DNA from: Pelomonas nitida
Lineage (GTDB): Bacteria; Pseudomonadota; Gammaproteobacteria; Burkholderiales; Burkholderiaceae_C
DNA: 64,000 bases
Direction of reading: 5' to 3'
NCBI RefSeq assembly: GCF_043555975.1
Contig: NZ_JBIGIA010000003.1
Coordinates: 248,001-312,000, forward strand
Position numbers and translations under genes: made by a program. Under the pieces are notes generated by a model, which saw nothing but the letters and a program-made list of their open reading frames with translations, had not been told where the DNA came from and ran no database searches. Shown piece by piece: positions 1 through 13,220 of this stretch. Within the stretch, counting starts at the first letter, position 1. Each line of letters begins with the position of its first letter.

Positions 1-46
1 ATTCCACACCTGGCCGAACGGCTTTCATCCGGTCCAATTGATATTT

Positions 47-75
47 TTGACACATGCAATAGCATCAAAATCATC
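47..75 (+). promoter_or_regulatory. possible sigma70 promoter of the chemosensory operon
   Basis: A perfect TTGACA -35 hexamer lies at 47-52. At 17-bp spacing the -10 position (70-75) reads ATCATC, which is poor, so the assignment rests on the -35 box and on its place in the short AT-rich leader just before the receptor gene. The window begins 46 bp upstream, so other promoters may be missing. Confidence 0.3.
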
Positions 76-96
76 AAATAAAGACGGGATGCCCGC

Positions 97-1824
97 ATGA
101 AGTCCGATCTGCCGTTGCTGACGCCACACGATGTCGAGGGTTCCATGGTCGTTCCGCTTGCCGACACGCCCGTGCCGCGTCTGTCCACGCTCACCGTCGA
201 TGCGGCGGGTTTCATCGTCGACGCCAGCCCCGAGATGCTGCATCTGCTGGGCTACAACCGGGAGATGCTCGTCGGGCAGCAGCACGCCATGCTGTGCCCC
301 GAGGAAGACCTCGCCCCGGAGGCCTTCAGGCCGGCCTGGCGCCGCGGCAGCGCCAGCAACGAAAGCCCGCAATCGAACCGTCGTATGCGCGCCGACGGTA
401 CGTCGGTGTGGCCGCAACTGGCCCACGTCCCGGTGCCGGGCCCTGACGGTCTGCCCAAGGCCTGGCTAGAAATCGCGCTGGACCCGCGCCCCGCACGCGT
501 CGAGACGGCGGAGCTGAAGGCGCGCGACACCGCACTGGAGCGCTCCCAGGCGGTCATCGAATTCGACCTTCGGGGTCGCGTGCTGCGCGCCAACAGCAAC
601 TTCCTCGAAGCCATGGGCTACGACGCCGAGGACATCGTCGGTCGCCATCACTGCATGTTCTGCACACCAGAACATGCGCAATCGGCGGAGTACCTGGCGT
701 TTTGGGAAGCGCTGCGACGAGGCGAATTCCGTTCGGGCGAATTCCAGCGCGTCGGGCGCGAGAGCAGCGAGGTGTGGATTCAGGCGACCTACAACCCGAT
801 GCTGGACGTGCACGGTCGCCCCTACAAGATCGTCAAGTTCGCTCATGACGTGACCGAGCAGAAACGCCGCACCGCCATCGCCGAGGGCAACCTGAAGGCC
901 ATCAGCCGCTCGGCCGCGCTGATCTCCTTCGACCTGCAGGGCCACGTGCTGACGGCCAACCCCAACTTCCTGCGCACGATGGGCTACACGCTGGAGGAAA
1001 TCCAGGGCCGCCACCACAGCATGTTCTGCGACGCCGGGCACGCGCAGTCGCAGGAGTACCGCAACTTCTGGGCCGACCTGAACGAGGGCCGCTTCGTGAC
1101 CGGCCGTTTCCAGCGCCAGGGCAAGCACGGCGCCGCCGTGTGGATCGAGGCCTCCTACAACCCCATCCTGGATCACGCCGGCCGGCCGGTGCAGGTCATG
1201 AAGCTCGCCATCGACGTGACCGAGCGCGTGCTGCGCGAGACGGCGGTCTCCGACAAGATCAACGCGATGACGCAGGAATTGGGCCAGTTGAGCGGCTCCA
1301 TCGAAGGCATCGCCCGCCATGCCGACGACGCCAACCGCCAGGCCGGCGCCGCGCTGACCGAGGCCCGCACCGGTGCCGCCGTGCTGACGCGGGCCCGCGA
1401 AGTCATCGACGAGATCCAGCGCAATGCCGTGGAGGTGCAGCAGTTGGTCGAGACCATCGGCCAGCTCGCCGGCCAGACCCACCTGCTCGCCTTCAACGCC
1501 GCCATCGAGGCCGCACGGGCCGGCGAGCACGGCCTGGGGTTCTCCGTCGTCGCCGACGAGGTGCGCAAGCTCGCCGAGAAGTCGGCCAGCGCGGCGCGCC
1601 AGATCGCGATGGCGGTCGCCTCGTCCACCACGCGCGTGGATGATGGCAGCCGCTTGACGCGCAACGCCGAGGCGGCCTTCACCGCCATCGTCGGCGCCCT
1701 GGACAGCACCGGCCATCTCATCCACGACATCAACGGTGCGACGCAGGCACAGTCGGCCGCCACGCGCCGCGCCGCCGACCTGCTGGTGCAGCTCGCGGCC
1801 TCGGCCGTCGAGAACCGCGAGTGA
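97..1824 (+). CDS. soluble PAS-domain methyl-accepting chemotaxis protein
   Basis: A 575-aa chemoreceptor without transmembrane segments, so a cytoplasmic sensor. Three PAS modules follow one another (about residues 25-130, 148-258 and 270-380). PAS2 and PAS3 are close paralogues sharing the GRHH-MFC motif and a W-I-x-A-x-YNP motif, like the PAS pairs of Aer-type and BdlA-type receptors. The C-terminal signalling domain has the conserved hairpin tip around residues 464-500 (LLAFNAAIEAARAGE, VVADEVRKLAEKS) that binds CheA/CheW. The ATG at 97 has GGGA seven bases upstream. Its stop overlaps the start of the CheW-repeat gene by ATGA, showing translational coupling. The PAS ligand (haem, flavin or a small molecule) cannot be read from the sequence. 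No CheA is present in the window. Confidence 0.9.
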   Translation: MKSDLPLLTPHDVEGSMVVPLADTPVPRLSTLTVDAAGFIVDASPEMLHLLGYNREMLVGQQHAMLCPEEDLAPEAFRPAWRRGSASNESPQSNRRMRADGTSVWPQLAHVPVPGPDGLPKAWLEIALDPRPARVETAELKARDTALERSQAVIEFDLRGRVLRANSNFLEAMGYDAEDIVGRHHCMFCTPEHAQSAEYLAFWEALRRGEFRSGEFQRVGRESSEVWIQATYNPMLDVHGRPYKIVKFAHDVTEQKRRTAIAEGNLKAISRSAALISFDLQGHVLTANPNFLRTMGYTLEEIQGRHHSMFCDAGHAQSQEYRNFWADLNEGRFVTGRFQRQGKHGAAVWIEASYNPILDHAGRPVQVMKLAIDVTERVLRETAVSDKINAMTQELGQLSGSIEGIARHADDANRQAGAALTEARTGAAVLTRAREVIDEIQRNAVEVQQLVETIGQLAGQTHLLAFNAAIEAARAGEHGLGFSVVADEVRKLAEKSASAARQIAMAVASSTTRVDDGSRLTRNAEAAFTAIVGALDSTGHLIHDINGATQAQSAATRRAADLLVQLAASAVENRE

Positions 1825-3173
1825 CCATGGCCGGCACGTCCGACGCCTGGGTGCTGGCCCGGCTGGGCGGCTGGCGGCTGGCCATCCCGGCCGATGCCGT
1901 GGAAGGGGCGCAGCAGCCCGCCGCGCCGCTGCTGCCCCTGCCCCGCCATCGCGGGCCGCTCGCTGGCCTGCTCGCCACCGACGCCGGCGTCGTGCCCGTC
2001 GTCGACCTGCCGGCCTGGGTGCAGATGCCCGAGCCAGACGATGCTGCTGCGGCACCGGCGAGCGCGGCGCGCCAGGAGGTGCTGATCCTGCGCCGGCAGC
2101 AGCGCCGCATCGGCGTGCGGGTGGACGAACTGCTGGGCGTGCGCCGCGCGTCGGCCACCGAGCTGAGCCGGCTGCACCAACGCCCCGACCCGGACGAACT
2201 GTTCGACGGCGTGCTGCAACCGCGCGACGGCTCCGCGCCGGCCGTCGTGCTGGAGCCGGGCCGTCTGATGGACCTCATCGCGCTGTGGGCCGAGGCCGCC
2301 GGCCTCGATGCCGCCACAGCGGCAACCGGCGCCGCGCCAGCGCCGCAGGCGACCGCCCCGGAGGTCGCGCTGTTCCGCGTGGCCGGCGCGGTGCTGGCCA
2401 TCTCACCAGCCCATGTGCATGAGTTGTTGCCCATGCCGGCGCTGGGCTCCGTGCTGGGCAGCCGCGGCGCCACGCGGGGCTTCGCCGCCTGGCGCGGCCG
2501 CATGACGCCGGTCGTCGACGCGCCCTGGCTGCTCGATCAGCCGGCCGGTGCGGCGCTGCCGGCGCTGGCGGTGGCCCTCGGCGATGCCACCGGCCGTCAG
2601 ATCCTGCTGGGCGTGGATGCGCTGCTGGGCACCGTGCCGCAGCCGCCTGCCGGCAGCATCCACAGCGCCGGGCCGGCGTGGCGCGGCGCCCCTTGGGCGC
2701 ACGACGGCACGCTCGTGCAGCCGCTGGACGTGCCGGCCTTGCTGGACGCGCTGCCCGAGTCTCGCCTGGCTGCGGGCGCCCCACCGGCCGCCCGCGCCGC
2801 CACGGCCACCAATGAGCAGCCGCATCTGGTGCTGCAGGCCGGCACCAGCTTCGCGATGCCGCTGGCCGACGTGCTGACCATCATCGACGACGGCCAGCTC
2901 AACGTCGCGCAGATCGCGTGGCAAGGCAGGCAATACCCCATCCACCAGCTGGCCGCCGACGCCACCGGCCCGCTGCTGGCCCTGATGGAAGGCACGGCTG
3001 GCCGGCTCGCCCTGCGCGTGCAGCGCCTCGTGGCGCTGCTGCCTGCGCATGCGGCCGAACGCATGCCCGTGCCGGGCCAGCCTGGCAAGACCCTGTTGAC
3101 CGCCCCGCACCTGCACGCCAGTTATGTCGTGAAAACCGCGAACGAGCTGGCCGCGCAGTGCAGCGCACCTTGA
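1821..3173 (+). CDS. triple CheW-domain scaffold protein
   Basis: A 450-aa cytoplasmic protein made of three consecutive CheW-like folds (about residues 8-150, 165-300 and 330-440). Each shows the pattern of a short strand, an exposed I-P or F-A-x-P segment and a V-P-V-V-D-like or equivalent strand, as in V-x-x-L-x-G-W-R-L-A-I-P near the N terminus and T-P-V-V-D-A in domain 2. CheW couples receptors to CheA; multi-CheW proteins are known scaffolds of large receptor arrays. The gene begins inside the stop of the PAS receptor gene and so probably forms a dedicated partner for it. Domains 2 and 3 are divergent and may only be structural. The linkers are Ala/Pro rich. Confidence 0.78.
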   Translation: MTMAGTSDAWVLARLGGWRLAIPADAVEGAQQPAAPLLPLPRHRGPLAGLLATDAGVVPVVDLPAWVQMPEPDDAAAAPASAARQEVLILRRQQRRIGVRVDELLGVRRASATELSRLHQRPDPDELFDGVLQPRDGSAPAVVLEPGRLMDLIALWAEAAGLDAATAATGAAPAPQATAPEVALFRVAGAVLAISPAHVHELLPMPALGSVLGSRGATRGFAAWRGRMTPVVDAPWLLDQPAGAALPALAVALGDATGRQILLGVDALLGTVPQPPAGSIHSAGPAWRGAPWAHDGTLVQPLDVPALLDALPESRLAAGAPPAARAATATNEQPHLVLQAGTSFAMPLADVLTIIDDGQLNVAQIAWQGRQYPIHQLAADATGPLLALMEGTAGRLALRVQRLVALLPAHAAERMPVPGQPGKTLLTAPHLHASYVVKTANELAAQCSAP

Positions 3174-3282
3174 CGATGAGCAGCGCTTCACGCGACGCTG
3201 ACACGCAGGCTTGAACTGCCTTCGCCGCCCCCACCGGGAGTGGTTGTGGGCCGACGATGGACTTCACGGAAGGCTCTCCGCG

Positions 3283-4250
3283 ATGCGCACGCCCGAACTT
3301 CTGCTGGTGGACGACGATCCCGCGATGATCCAGGTCATGGCCAAGGTGCTCCATGGCATCGGCCGCCTGCGCTTCGCCACGTCCGGCCCGCTGGCGCTGC
3401 AGAAGATGGCCGAGTTGCCACCCGATCTCGTGCTGCTGGACGGCGACATGCCGGAGATGGATGGCTTCGAGGTCTGCCGGCGCATGAAGGCCGACCCGGC
3501 GCTGCAGGACATCCCGGTCATCTTCGTCACCGGCATGAGCAGCACCGCCGAGGAACTGCACGGGCTGGAGGTCGGCGCGTCGGACTTCATCACCAAGCCC
3601 ATCAGCGAGCCGCTGCTGATCGCCCGCACCCGCACGCAGCTGCGCGTCAAGGCGCTGACCGACCAGCTGCGCGAAGTCGCCGCCACCGACGGACTGACCG
3701 GTCTGTCCAACCGGCGCGCATTCGACGAGGCGTTGCAGCGTGAATGGGCCCGCGCGCAGCGCTCGGGCCGCCCGCTGGCACTGCTGATGCTCGATGTGGA
3801 CCACTTCAAGGCCTACAACGACCACTACGGCCACCCAGCCGGCGACGACTGCCTGCGCCAGGTCGCCCAATGCCTGCAAGCCAGCATGCAGCGCCGCACC
3901 GACATGGTCGCCCGCTACGGCGGCGAGGAGTTCGCCGCGCTGCTGCCCGAAACGGACACGCCCGGCGCTCACGGCGTGGCGACCGCCATCCACGGCCAGC
4001 TGCACGCGCTGGCCCTGCCGCACCAGGCCTCGCAGACGGCGCCCCAGGTCACGGTCTCCATCGGCATCGGCACCTTCGGCCCCCGGGCGCTGGGCTGGCA
4101 GGCCGATCTCGCCAACCCCGACCCCGCCTCGTTGGTGAAGGCTGCCGACAGCGCGCTGTATGCGGCCAAGGCCGCCGGCCGCGCACGCAGCGCCCACCAG
4201 GACGTGCCTGATGCCCACGCTGCCACCGCTGACGGGCCCGGAGCCGCGCC

Positions 4251-4254
<4 letters not shown>
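3283..4254 (+). CDS. response regulator with GGDEF diguanylate cyclase domain
   Basis: A 323-aa PleD-like regulator. The N-terminal receiver domain (residues 5-118) has the acidic pocket, the phospho-acceptor Asp53 in LLDGDMPEMDGFE, and the switch Lys105 in ITKP. The C-terminal GGDEF domain carries the active signature GGEEF at residues 213-217 and an inhibitory I-site RRTD (204-207) exactly five residues before it, so it should make cyclic di-GMP and be product-inhibited. An in-frame upstream extension to 3211 is possible, but the ATG at 3283 begins right before the receiver fold (MRTPELLLVDDD) and is preferred. It overlaps the hybrid kinase gene by ATGA, so the kinase is the likely phosphodonor. 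Confidence 0.88.
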
Positions 4255-8780
<4,526 letters not shown>

Positions 8781-8915
8781 CAAGGCCGACCACGCCGGCC
8801 GCTCCGTGCAAACGATGCGTCATCGGTACGGCCCGGGCCGATAGCATTGCCGCCGCCTAGGGAACGCGCCAGCCCGGCACGCGCCCCGCAGGCCTCGCCT
8901 CGCCCGGTGACCGCC

Positions 8916-9728
8916 ATGAACCTCGAAACGCTGACCGTCTCACTCCAGGACCACATCGCCACGGTGCGCCTGAACCGCCCCGACAAAGCCAACGCGATGA
9001 ACGCCACCATGTGGCAGGACATCCGCCGCGCCTTCGACGGCCTCGACGCCCAACCTGAGGCCCGCGTCGTGGTGCTGGAGGGCGAGGGCCGGCATTTCAC
9101 GGCCGGCCTCGACCTGCAGATGATGATGGGCATCGCCCCCATGATCGAGGACGCCTGCGACGGCCGCATGCGCGAGAAGCTGCGGCGCGTGATCCTGGAC
9201 ATGCAGGACACGCTGACCAGCCTGGAGCGCTGCCGCAAGCCGGTGCTCGCGGCCATCCACGGCGCCTGCGTGGGCGGCGGCATCGACCTCGTCAGCGCCG
9301 CCGACATGCGGTATTGCAGCGCCGACGCCTACTTCTCCATCAAGGAGATCGACATCGGCATGGTGGCCGACGTCGGCACGCTGCAGCGCCTGCCCAAGCT
9401 GCTGGGCTCGCAGGGCCTGGTGCGCGAGCTGGCCTACACCGGCCGTCGCGTGGAAGCCGCCGAGGCGCGCGAGATCGGGCTCGTCAACCGCGTGTTCGAC
9501 AGCCGCGAGGCACTGCAGGCCGGTGTGCGCGGGATCGCCGCGACGATCGCCGCCAAGTCGCCGCTGTCCATCCGCGGCACCAAAGAGCAGCTGAACTACG
9601 CCCGCGACCACTCCGTGGCCGACGGCCTCAACCACATCGCCACCTGGAACGCGGCGATGCTGATGAGCGAGGACCTGCAGAAGGCCATGATGGCCGGCAA
9701 AGATGCCGCGCCGTCGTTCAGGGATTGA
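8916..9728 (+). CDS. crotonase-family enzyme, delta3,5-delta2,4-dienoyl-CoA isomerase-like
   Basis: A 270-aa enoyl-CoA hydratase/isomerase family protein. The oxyanion-hole segments are GRHFTAGLDL and GACVGGGIDL. The KEIDIG-MVADVGTLQRLPK stretch matches the ECH1 branch, where a Glu and an Asp eight residues apart (the E of KEID and the D of ADVG) catalyse double-bond isomerisation of 3,5-dienoyl-CoA. This would serve beta-oxidation of odd-position unsaturated fatty acids. The ATG at 8916 fits the family N terminus; an upstream in-frame extension to 8847 is Pro/Arg rich and looks non-coding. A methyltransferase gene starts one base after its stop. Confidence 0.85.
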   Translation: MNLETLTVSLQDHIATVRLNRPDKANAMNATMWQDIRRAFDGLDAQPEARVVVLEGEGRHFTAGLDLQMMMGIAPMIEDACDGRMREKLRRVILDMQDTLTSLERCRKPVLAAIHGACVGGGIDLVSAADMRYCSADAYFSIKEIDIGMVADVGTLQRLPKLLGSQGLVRELAYTGRRVEAAEAREIGLVNRVFDSREALQAGVRGIAATIAAKSPLSIRGTKEQLNYARDHSVADGLNHIATWNAAMLMSEDLQKAMMAGKDAAPSFRD

Positions 9729-9729
9729 G

Positions 9730-10395
9730 ATGATGGACGTGGACGCCGGCACGGCGGCCTTCTACGACGGCTACGCCACCCAGCTGGAAGCCACCGAGGC
9801 CAGCCGCAGCGCGATGCTGGGGCTGCTGGCGGCCACGCTGCCGCCCGGTGCCAGCGTGCTGGATGTGGGCGCCGGCTCGGGCCGGGACGTGGCAGCGCTG
9901 CGGGACCTAGGCTTTGACGCCTTCGGCGTGGAACCCAACCCGGCCATGCGCGACACGGCACTGCGGCTTCGCCCCGCCCTGGCCGGCTGCCTGGCCGACG
10001 CCAGCCTGCCCGCGCTGGGCCGCCCGTTCTCTGACCGCTACCCGCAGGGCTTCGACGCCGTGGTGTGCAGCGCCGTGCTGATGCACGTGGCGCCGGCATC
10101 ACTCGCCGCCGCACTGACCGCGCTGGCGCATCAGCTGCGGCCGCCGCGCCACCAGGAGCCGGCGCACCTTCGCCCGGCGTTGGCCTTGTCGCTCCCCGAG
10201 ATGGACGCGGCCCAGCTGCAAGACGACCGGGACGCCGACGGCCGGCGCTTCCACAACCACGCGCCCGCCCTCGTCGAGGCCTTGCTCGGCGAGCTGGGCC
10301 TGACCACCGAACGGGCCGACGTCAACGACGCCGTGCTCGCCAGTGCCAGCACCCGCTGGCACATGCGTGTGTTCAGGCGCCGTGCTGCCCCGTAG
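9730..10395 (+). CDS. class I SAM-dependent methyltransferase
   Basis: A 221-aa methyltransferase of unknown substrate. Motif I is clear (SVLDVGAGSGRDVAAL, about residues 35-50), followed by an acidic turn (VEPNPAMRD) and motif IV (FDAVVCSAVLMHV). After the helix ALTALAHQLRP the family normally has a Gly-Gly turn and a hydrophobic strand; here that place reads PRHQEPAHLRP before the sequence resumes with ALSLPEMD and the D-x-D-G-R-x-F motif. This may be true divergence or a compensated pair of indels. Start ATG at 9730 is one base after the crotonase stop, so the two are co-transcribed. Confidence 0.72.
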   Translation: MMDVDAGTAAFYDGYATQLEATEASRSAMLGLLAATLPPGASVLDVGAGSGRDVAALRDLGFDAFGVEPNPAMRDTALRLRPALAGCLADASLPALGRPFSDRYPQGFDAVVCSAVLMHVAPASLAAALTALAHQLRPPRHQEPAHLRPALALSLPEMDAAQLQDDRDADGRRFHNHAPALVEALLGELGLTTERADVNDAVLASASTRWHMRVFRRRAAP

Positions 10396-10402
10396 ATCGC
10401 GA

Positions 10403-10618
10403 TCAAGACCCTGACGGAAGCGGCCCGAAGCGATCGTCACGCCCGCGCTCGAGCTGCCGCAGCCGCCGCTCCAGGTCGGCGATGTCTACAGCATCGTGCA
10501 GGAAGCGTTCGTCGTCGCCCGCCGCCCACCAGGCGCACACACCCCGCAGCCACGCACCGAAGCGCCGGCGCGGCAACGGGATGGCGATGATCAGGGGCCG
10601 GCGGGCGGTGCGAAGCAT
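10403..10618 (-). CDS. small DUF3563-like protein
   Basis: A 71-aa basic protein. Its C-terminal half (FLHDAVDIADLERRLRQLERG) matches the conserved A-D-L-x-D-L-E-R-R-x-R-x-L-E pattern of DUF3563, a small family common in Burkholderiales with unknown function. The N-terminal part contains a hydrophobic stretch (RRPLIIAIPLPRRR) and a Trp-rich segment (WLRGVCAWW) that could lie against the membrane. The start at 10618 was chosen because upstream in-frame codons precede the recognisable part; no good ribosome binding site is visible. It is convergent with the methyltransferase gene, seven bases away. Confidence 0.55.
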   Translation of the reverse strand: MLRTARRPLIIAIPLPRRRFGAWLRGVCAWWAAGDDERFLHDAVDIADLERRLRQLERGRDDRFGPLPSGS

Positions 10619-10804
10619 GGCGGGTTCGTTCGTGGCAGAGAGCGTCACGATAGATACCGGCTCTGGCGCCGCCAAGGCACAGCAAGCACGGCGTCGGGCC
10701 ATGCTGTATCAACCGGCCGGCTGACACAGCGCGCAGGCCGCCCCGATGTCTGGGCCTCGCGCGGATGCTTCAGCGCCGCAGTGCTGGCCGCGGCCCGCTG
10801 ACGG

Positions 10805-11323
10805 TCAACGCGGCGACGGCCGCGCGGCGGCCGCCAGCGCCTTCAAGCCGTTGCCGATCTGATCACGACGGCCTTGCGCGGCAGCGTCGAGGCTGGTGTC
10901 GTCGTCGGCCATGGCCAGACCGGCGTTGTCCAGCACCTGCCGCGCCTCGGCCACCGACAGCCCGAACACCGGAGCCAGCGTGCGCAGCGGCGCACGCGCC
11001 AGCGTCTGCACGGCCAAGGCCGGCACCGACGGCTCGCCGCTCACCGGACGCAGCAGCGACGTGCCCACCAGCAGCGCCAGCGCAAAAGTCAACAGCGCCA
11101 CCGCCGGGCGCCGGCCGGCGAAATGGCGCTTGAACAACGTGAAGTTGCCCGCCACATGCAGGACCGCCGCCGCCAGCACGCCCCAGCCCAACCAGGCATG
11201 GATCTCTTCCTGCAGCGGCGAATGGCGGTGGAGAAACATCAGCACGCCGGTGCCGGCCATCAGCGCAAAGCAGGCCAGCAGCAACGGTGTGGCCCAGGCG
11301 CGCGACACGGTGGGGAAGTTCAT
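10805..11323 (-). CDS. DUF4405-like membrane protein (cytochrome b-type fold)
   Basis: A 172-aa inner-membrane protein. Three to four helices are seen: PLLLACFALMAGTGVLMFL, the His-bearing WLGWGVLAAAVLHVAGNFTLF and AVALLTFALALLVGTSLL. His residues in H-R-H, E-I-H-x-W-L-G-W and L-H-V-x-x-N fit the DUF4405 group, whose members resemble haem-binding cytochrome b561-type helical bundles. The C-terminal ~70 residues (LAPVFGLSVAEARQVLDNAGL) form a soluble tail seen in relatives. The ATG at 11323 (MNFPTVSRAW) starts right before helix 1; an upstream extension to 11416 is possible. It is divergent from oleate hydratase, with an FNR-like box between them. Confidence 0.62.
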   Translation of the reverse strand: MNFPTVSRAWATPLLLACFALMAGTGVLMFLHRHSPLQEEIHAWLGWGVLAAAVLHVAGNFTLFKRHFAGRRPAVALLTFALALLVGTSLLRPVSGEPSVPALAVQTLARAPLRTLAPVFGLSVAEARQVLDNAGLAMADDDTSLDAAAQGRRDQIGNGLKALAAAARPSPR

Positions 11324-11460
11324 GAAGAAAGAGGTCGGGAAGCAACCGACGCACACGCCAATGAGAAGCGGGCGATCATCCGCACACCACGTGAACGCTG
11401 CATTGCTGGCCGCCAAGTCCCTCCTTCAAAGGCTGGTATCGAGGCCCTTCTGTTGCGGGG

Positions 11461-11502
11461 TTGACTTGCGTCAGTGTCGCCCGCATGCACCGTGCCTAGA
11501 GT
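11461..11502 (+). promoter_or_regulatory. FNR/FixK-like box and -10 of the oleate hydratase promoter
   Basis: TTGAC-TTGC-GTCAG at 11461-11474 matches the FNR/ANR/FixK consensus TTGAY-N4-RTCAA at nine of ten positions. A TAGAGT -10 element lies at 11497-11502, exactly where a class II FNR promoter (box centred at -41.5) requires it. The phaC promoter at 35638 has the same 36-bp offset. The downstream gene starts at 11547. The regulator itself is not in the window. Confidence 0.55.
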
Positions 11503-11546
11503 GGTGCATCGCCTGCTTGCGGCGGCCCGCGCCGCCCCTTCTCTCC

Positions 11547-13136
11547 ATGCTCGATTCCAAGAATGCACACGTCTGGCTGGTCGGCGGCGGCATCGCCTCG
11601 ATGGCCGCAGCCACCTTCCTGATCCGCGACGCCGGCCTGCCGGGCCACCGCATCCACATCCTCGAGGAACTGGGCCTTGCCGGCGGCTCGCTCGACGGCA
11701 GCAGCTCGCCCACCCAGCCCGGCTACGTGACGCGCGGCGGCCGCATGCTGTGCGAAGAGGTCTACCAGTGCCTGTGGAACCTGCTGGAGGGCATCCCGTC
11801 GCTGGAGAAACCCGGCCTCTCCGTCCGGCAGGAAATCGTGGCGTTCAACGAGCAGGTGCACACCGACGCGCATGCCCGCCTGATCGGGCACGGGCCGCGC
11901 ATCCTCGATGCCCAGCAGTACGGCCTCAACGGCCGTGACCGCGCCGAGCTGACGCGCCTGCTCGCCACGCCCGAGGCGCTGCTGGGCGCCCGTCGCATCG
12001 ACGAACTCTTCTCGCCGTCCTTCTTCGCCAGCAACTTCTGGCAGATGTGGCGCACCACGTTCGCCTTCCAGAACTGGCACAGCGCCATCGAGCTGCGGCG
12101 CTACTTCCTGCGCTTCCTGCAGGAGTTCCCGCGCATGCACACGCTGGCCGGCGTGCGGCGCACGCCCTACAACCAGTACGACTCCATCGCCGTGCCGCTG
12201 CAGCGCTGGCTGCTGGCCCAGGGCGTGGACGTGCGCTTCGGCCACCGCGTGACCGACATCGATTTCGACCAGCACGACCGCACGCGGCGACGCGCGACCC
12301 AGCTGCATGTGCTCACCGCCCAGGGCCCGCAGGCCATCGCCCTCGGCGACGGCGACGCCTGCTTCGTGACGCTGGGCTCCATCACCGCCGACGCCACCTA
12401 CGGCAGCAACACCGAGCCGGCGGAGCTCATCCGCGACCGGCGCGATGGCGCGTGGTCGCTGTGGGAGACGCTGGCCCGCAAGGCCGACGACTTCGGCCGC
12501 CCGCACACCTTCTTCAATGTGGACGACAACAAGTGGACGTCCTTCACGCTGACCATGCACGGCCGTACGCTGCTGGACCGCATCATCAGCTTCAGCGGCA
12601 ACGAGCCAGGCACCGGCGCGCTGATGACGCTGGTGGACTCCAACTGGTTGATGTCGCTGGTTGTGCCGCACCAACCGCACTTCCCCGACATGCCCGCCGA
12701 CACCTACACGGCCTGGGGCTATGGCCTGTTCGTCGACGCGCCGGGCAACTTCGTCGACAAGCCGATGGCGGCCTGCGGCGGCCGCGAAATCCTGGACGAG
12801 TTGCTGCAGCACCTCGGGTTCGACGACATCCGCGCGGCAGCGCTGGCCAGCACCGACGTCACGCCGGTCATGCTGCCCTACGCCTCCGCGATGTTCGCGC
12901 CGCGCAAGCCGACCGACCGCCCGCGCGTGCTGCCGGAGGGGGCGGCGAACTTCGCCTTCCTGGGCCAGCACGTGGAGCTGCCGGAGGACACGGTCTACAC
13001 CGTCGAATACTCCGTGCATTGCGCCATGCACGCGGTCTATCAGCTGTTCGGCGTGAACAAGCCCATCCCGCCGATCTATCACGGCCTGCACGATCCGCAG
13101 GTGGGCCTGCAGGCGCTGACCGCTGCGTTCAGCTGA
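11547..13136 (+). CDS. ohyA: oleate hydratase (myosin-cross-reactive antigen family)
   Basis: A 529-aa FAD enzyme that hydrates the cis-9 double bond of oleate or other unsaturated fatty acids to 10-hydroxy acids. The Rossmann start is WLVGGGIASMAAATFLI (residues 10-26), followed by the family segment HILEELGLAGGSLDGS. Other MCRA hallmarks include MLCEEVYQC, FFASNFWQMWRTTFAFQ.WHSA-type sequence near residue 160, YNQYDS, NKWTSFTLT, YTAWGYGLF and the C-terminal FLGQHVELPEDTVYTVEYS. Start chosen at 11547, where the FAD fold begins; the reading frame is open far upstream only because of high GC. It is cytosolic or membrane-peripheral and probably detoxifies unsaturated fatty acids, fitting the nearby lipase and dienoyl-CoA isomerase. 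Confidence 0.9.
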   Translation: MLDSKNAHVWLVGGGIASMAAATFLIRDAGLPGHRIHILEELGLAGGSLDGSSSPTQPGYVTRGGRMLCEEVYQCLWNLLEGIPSLEKPGLSVRQEIVAFNEQVHTDAHARLIGHGPRILDAQQYGLNGRDRAELTRLLATPEALLGARRIDELFSPSFFASNFWQMWRTTFAFQNWHSAIELRRYFLRFLQEFPRMHTLAGVRRTPYNQYDSIAVPLQRWLLAQGVDVRFGHRVTDIDFDQHDRTRRRATQLHVLTAQGPQAIALGDGDACFVTLGSITADATYGSNTEPAELIRDRRDGAWSLWETLARKADDFGRPHTFFNVDDNKWTSFTLTMHGRTLLDRIISFSGNEPGTGALMTLVDSNWLMSLVVPHQPHFPDMPADTYTAWGYGLFVDAPGNFVDKPMAACGGREILDELLQHLGFDDIRAAALASTDVTPVMLPYASAMFAPRKPTDRPRVLPEGAANFAFLGQHVELPEDTVYTVEYSVHCAMHAVYQLFGVNKPIPPIYHGLHDPQVGLQALTAAFS

Positions 13137-13153
13137 CGAGCTGAAGCATGGCG

Positions 13154-13213
13154 CCACCGGCAACCATGCCGGTGGTCAATCAGCGGGAACGCCCTGGCTC
13201 ACCCCGCCAGGGC
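13154..13213. terminator. tandem hairpins between convergent genes
   Basis: Two perfect stem-loops sit in the 84-bp gap between the convergent oleate hydratase and phospholipase genes. The first is CCACCGGCA / TGCCGGTGG with a four-base loop at 13154-13175. The second is GCCCTGGC / GCCAGGGC with a seven-base loop at 13191-13213. Neither has a T-tract, so they may be bidirectional pause or mRNA-end structures rather than classical intrinsic terminators. Confidence 0.5.
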
Positions 13214-13220
13214 AAGCGGC

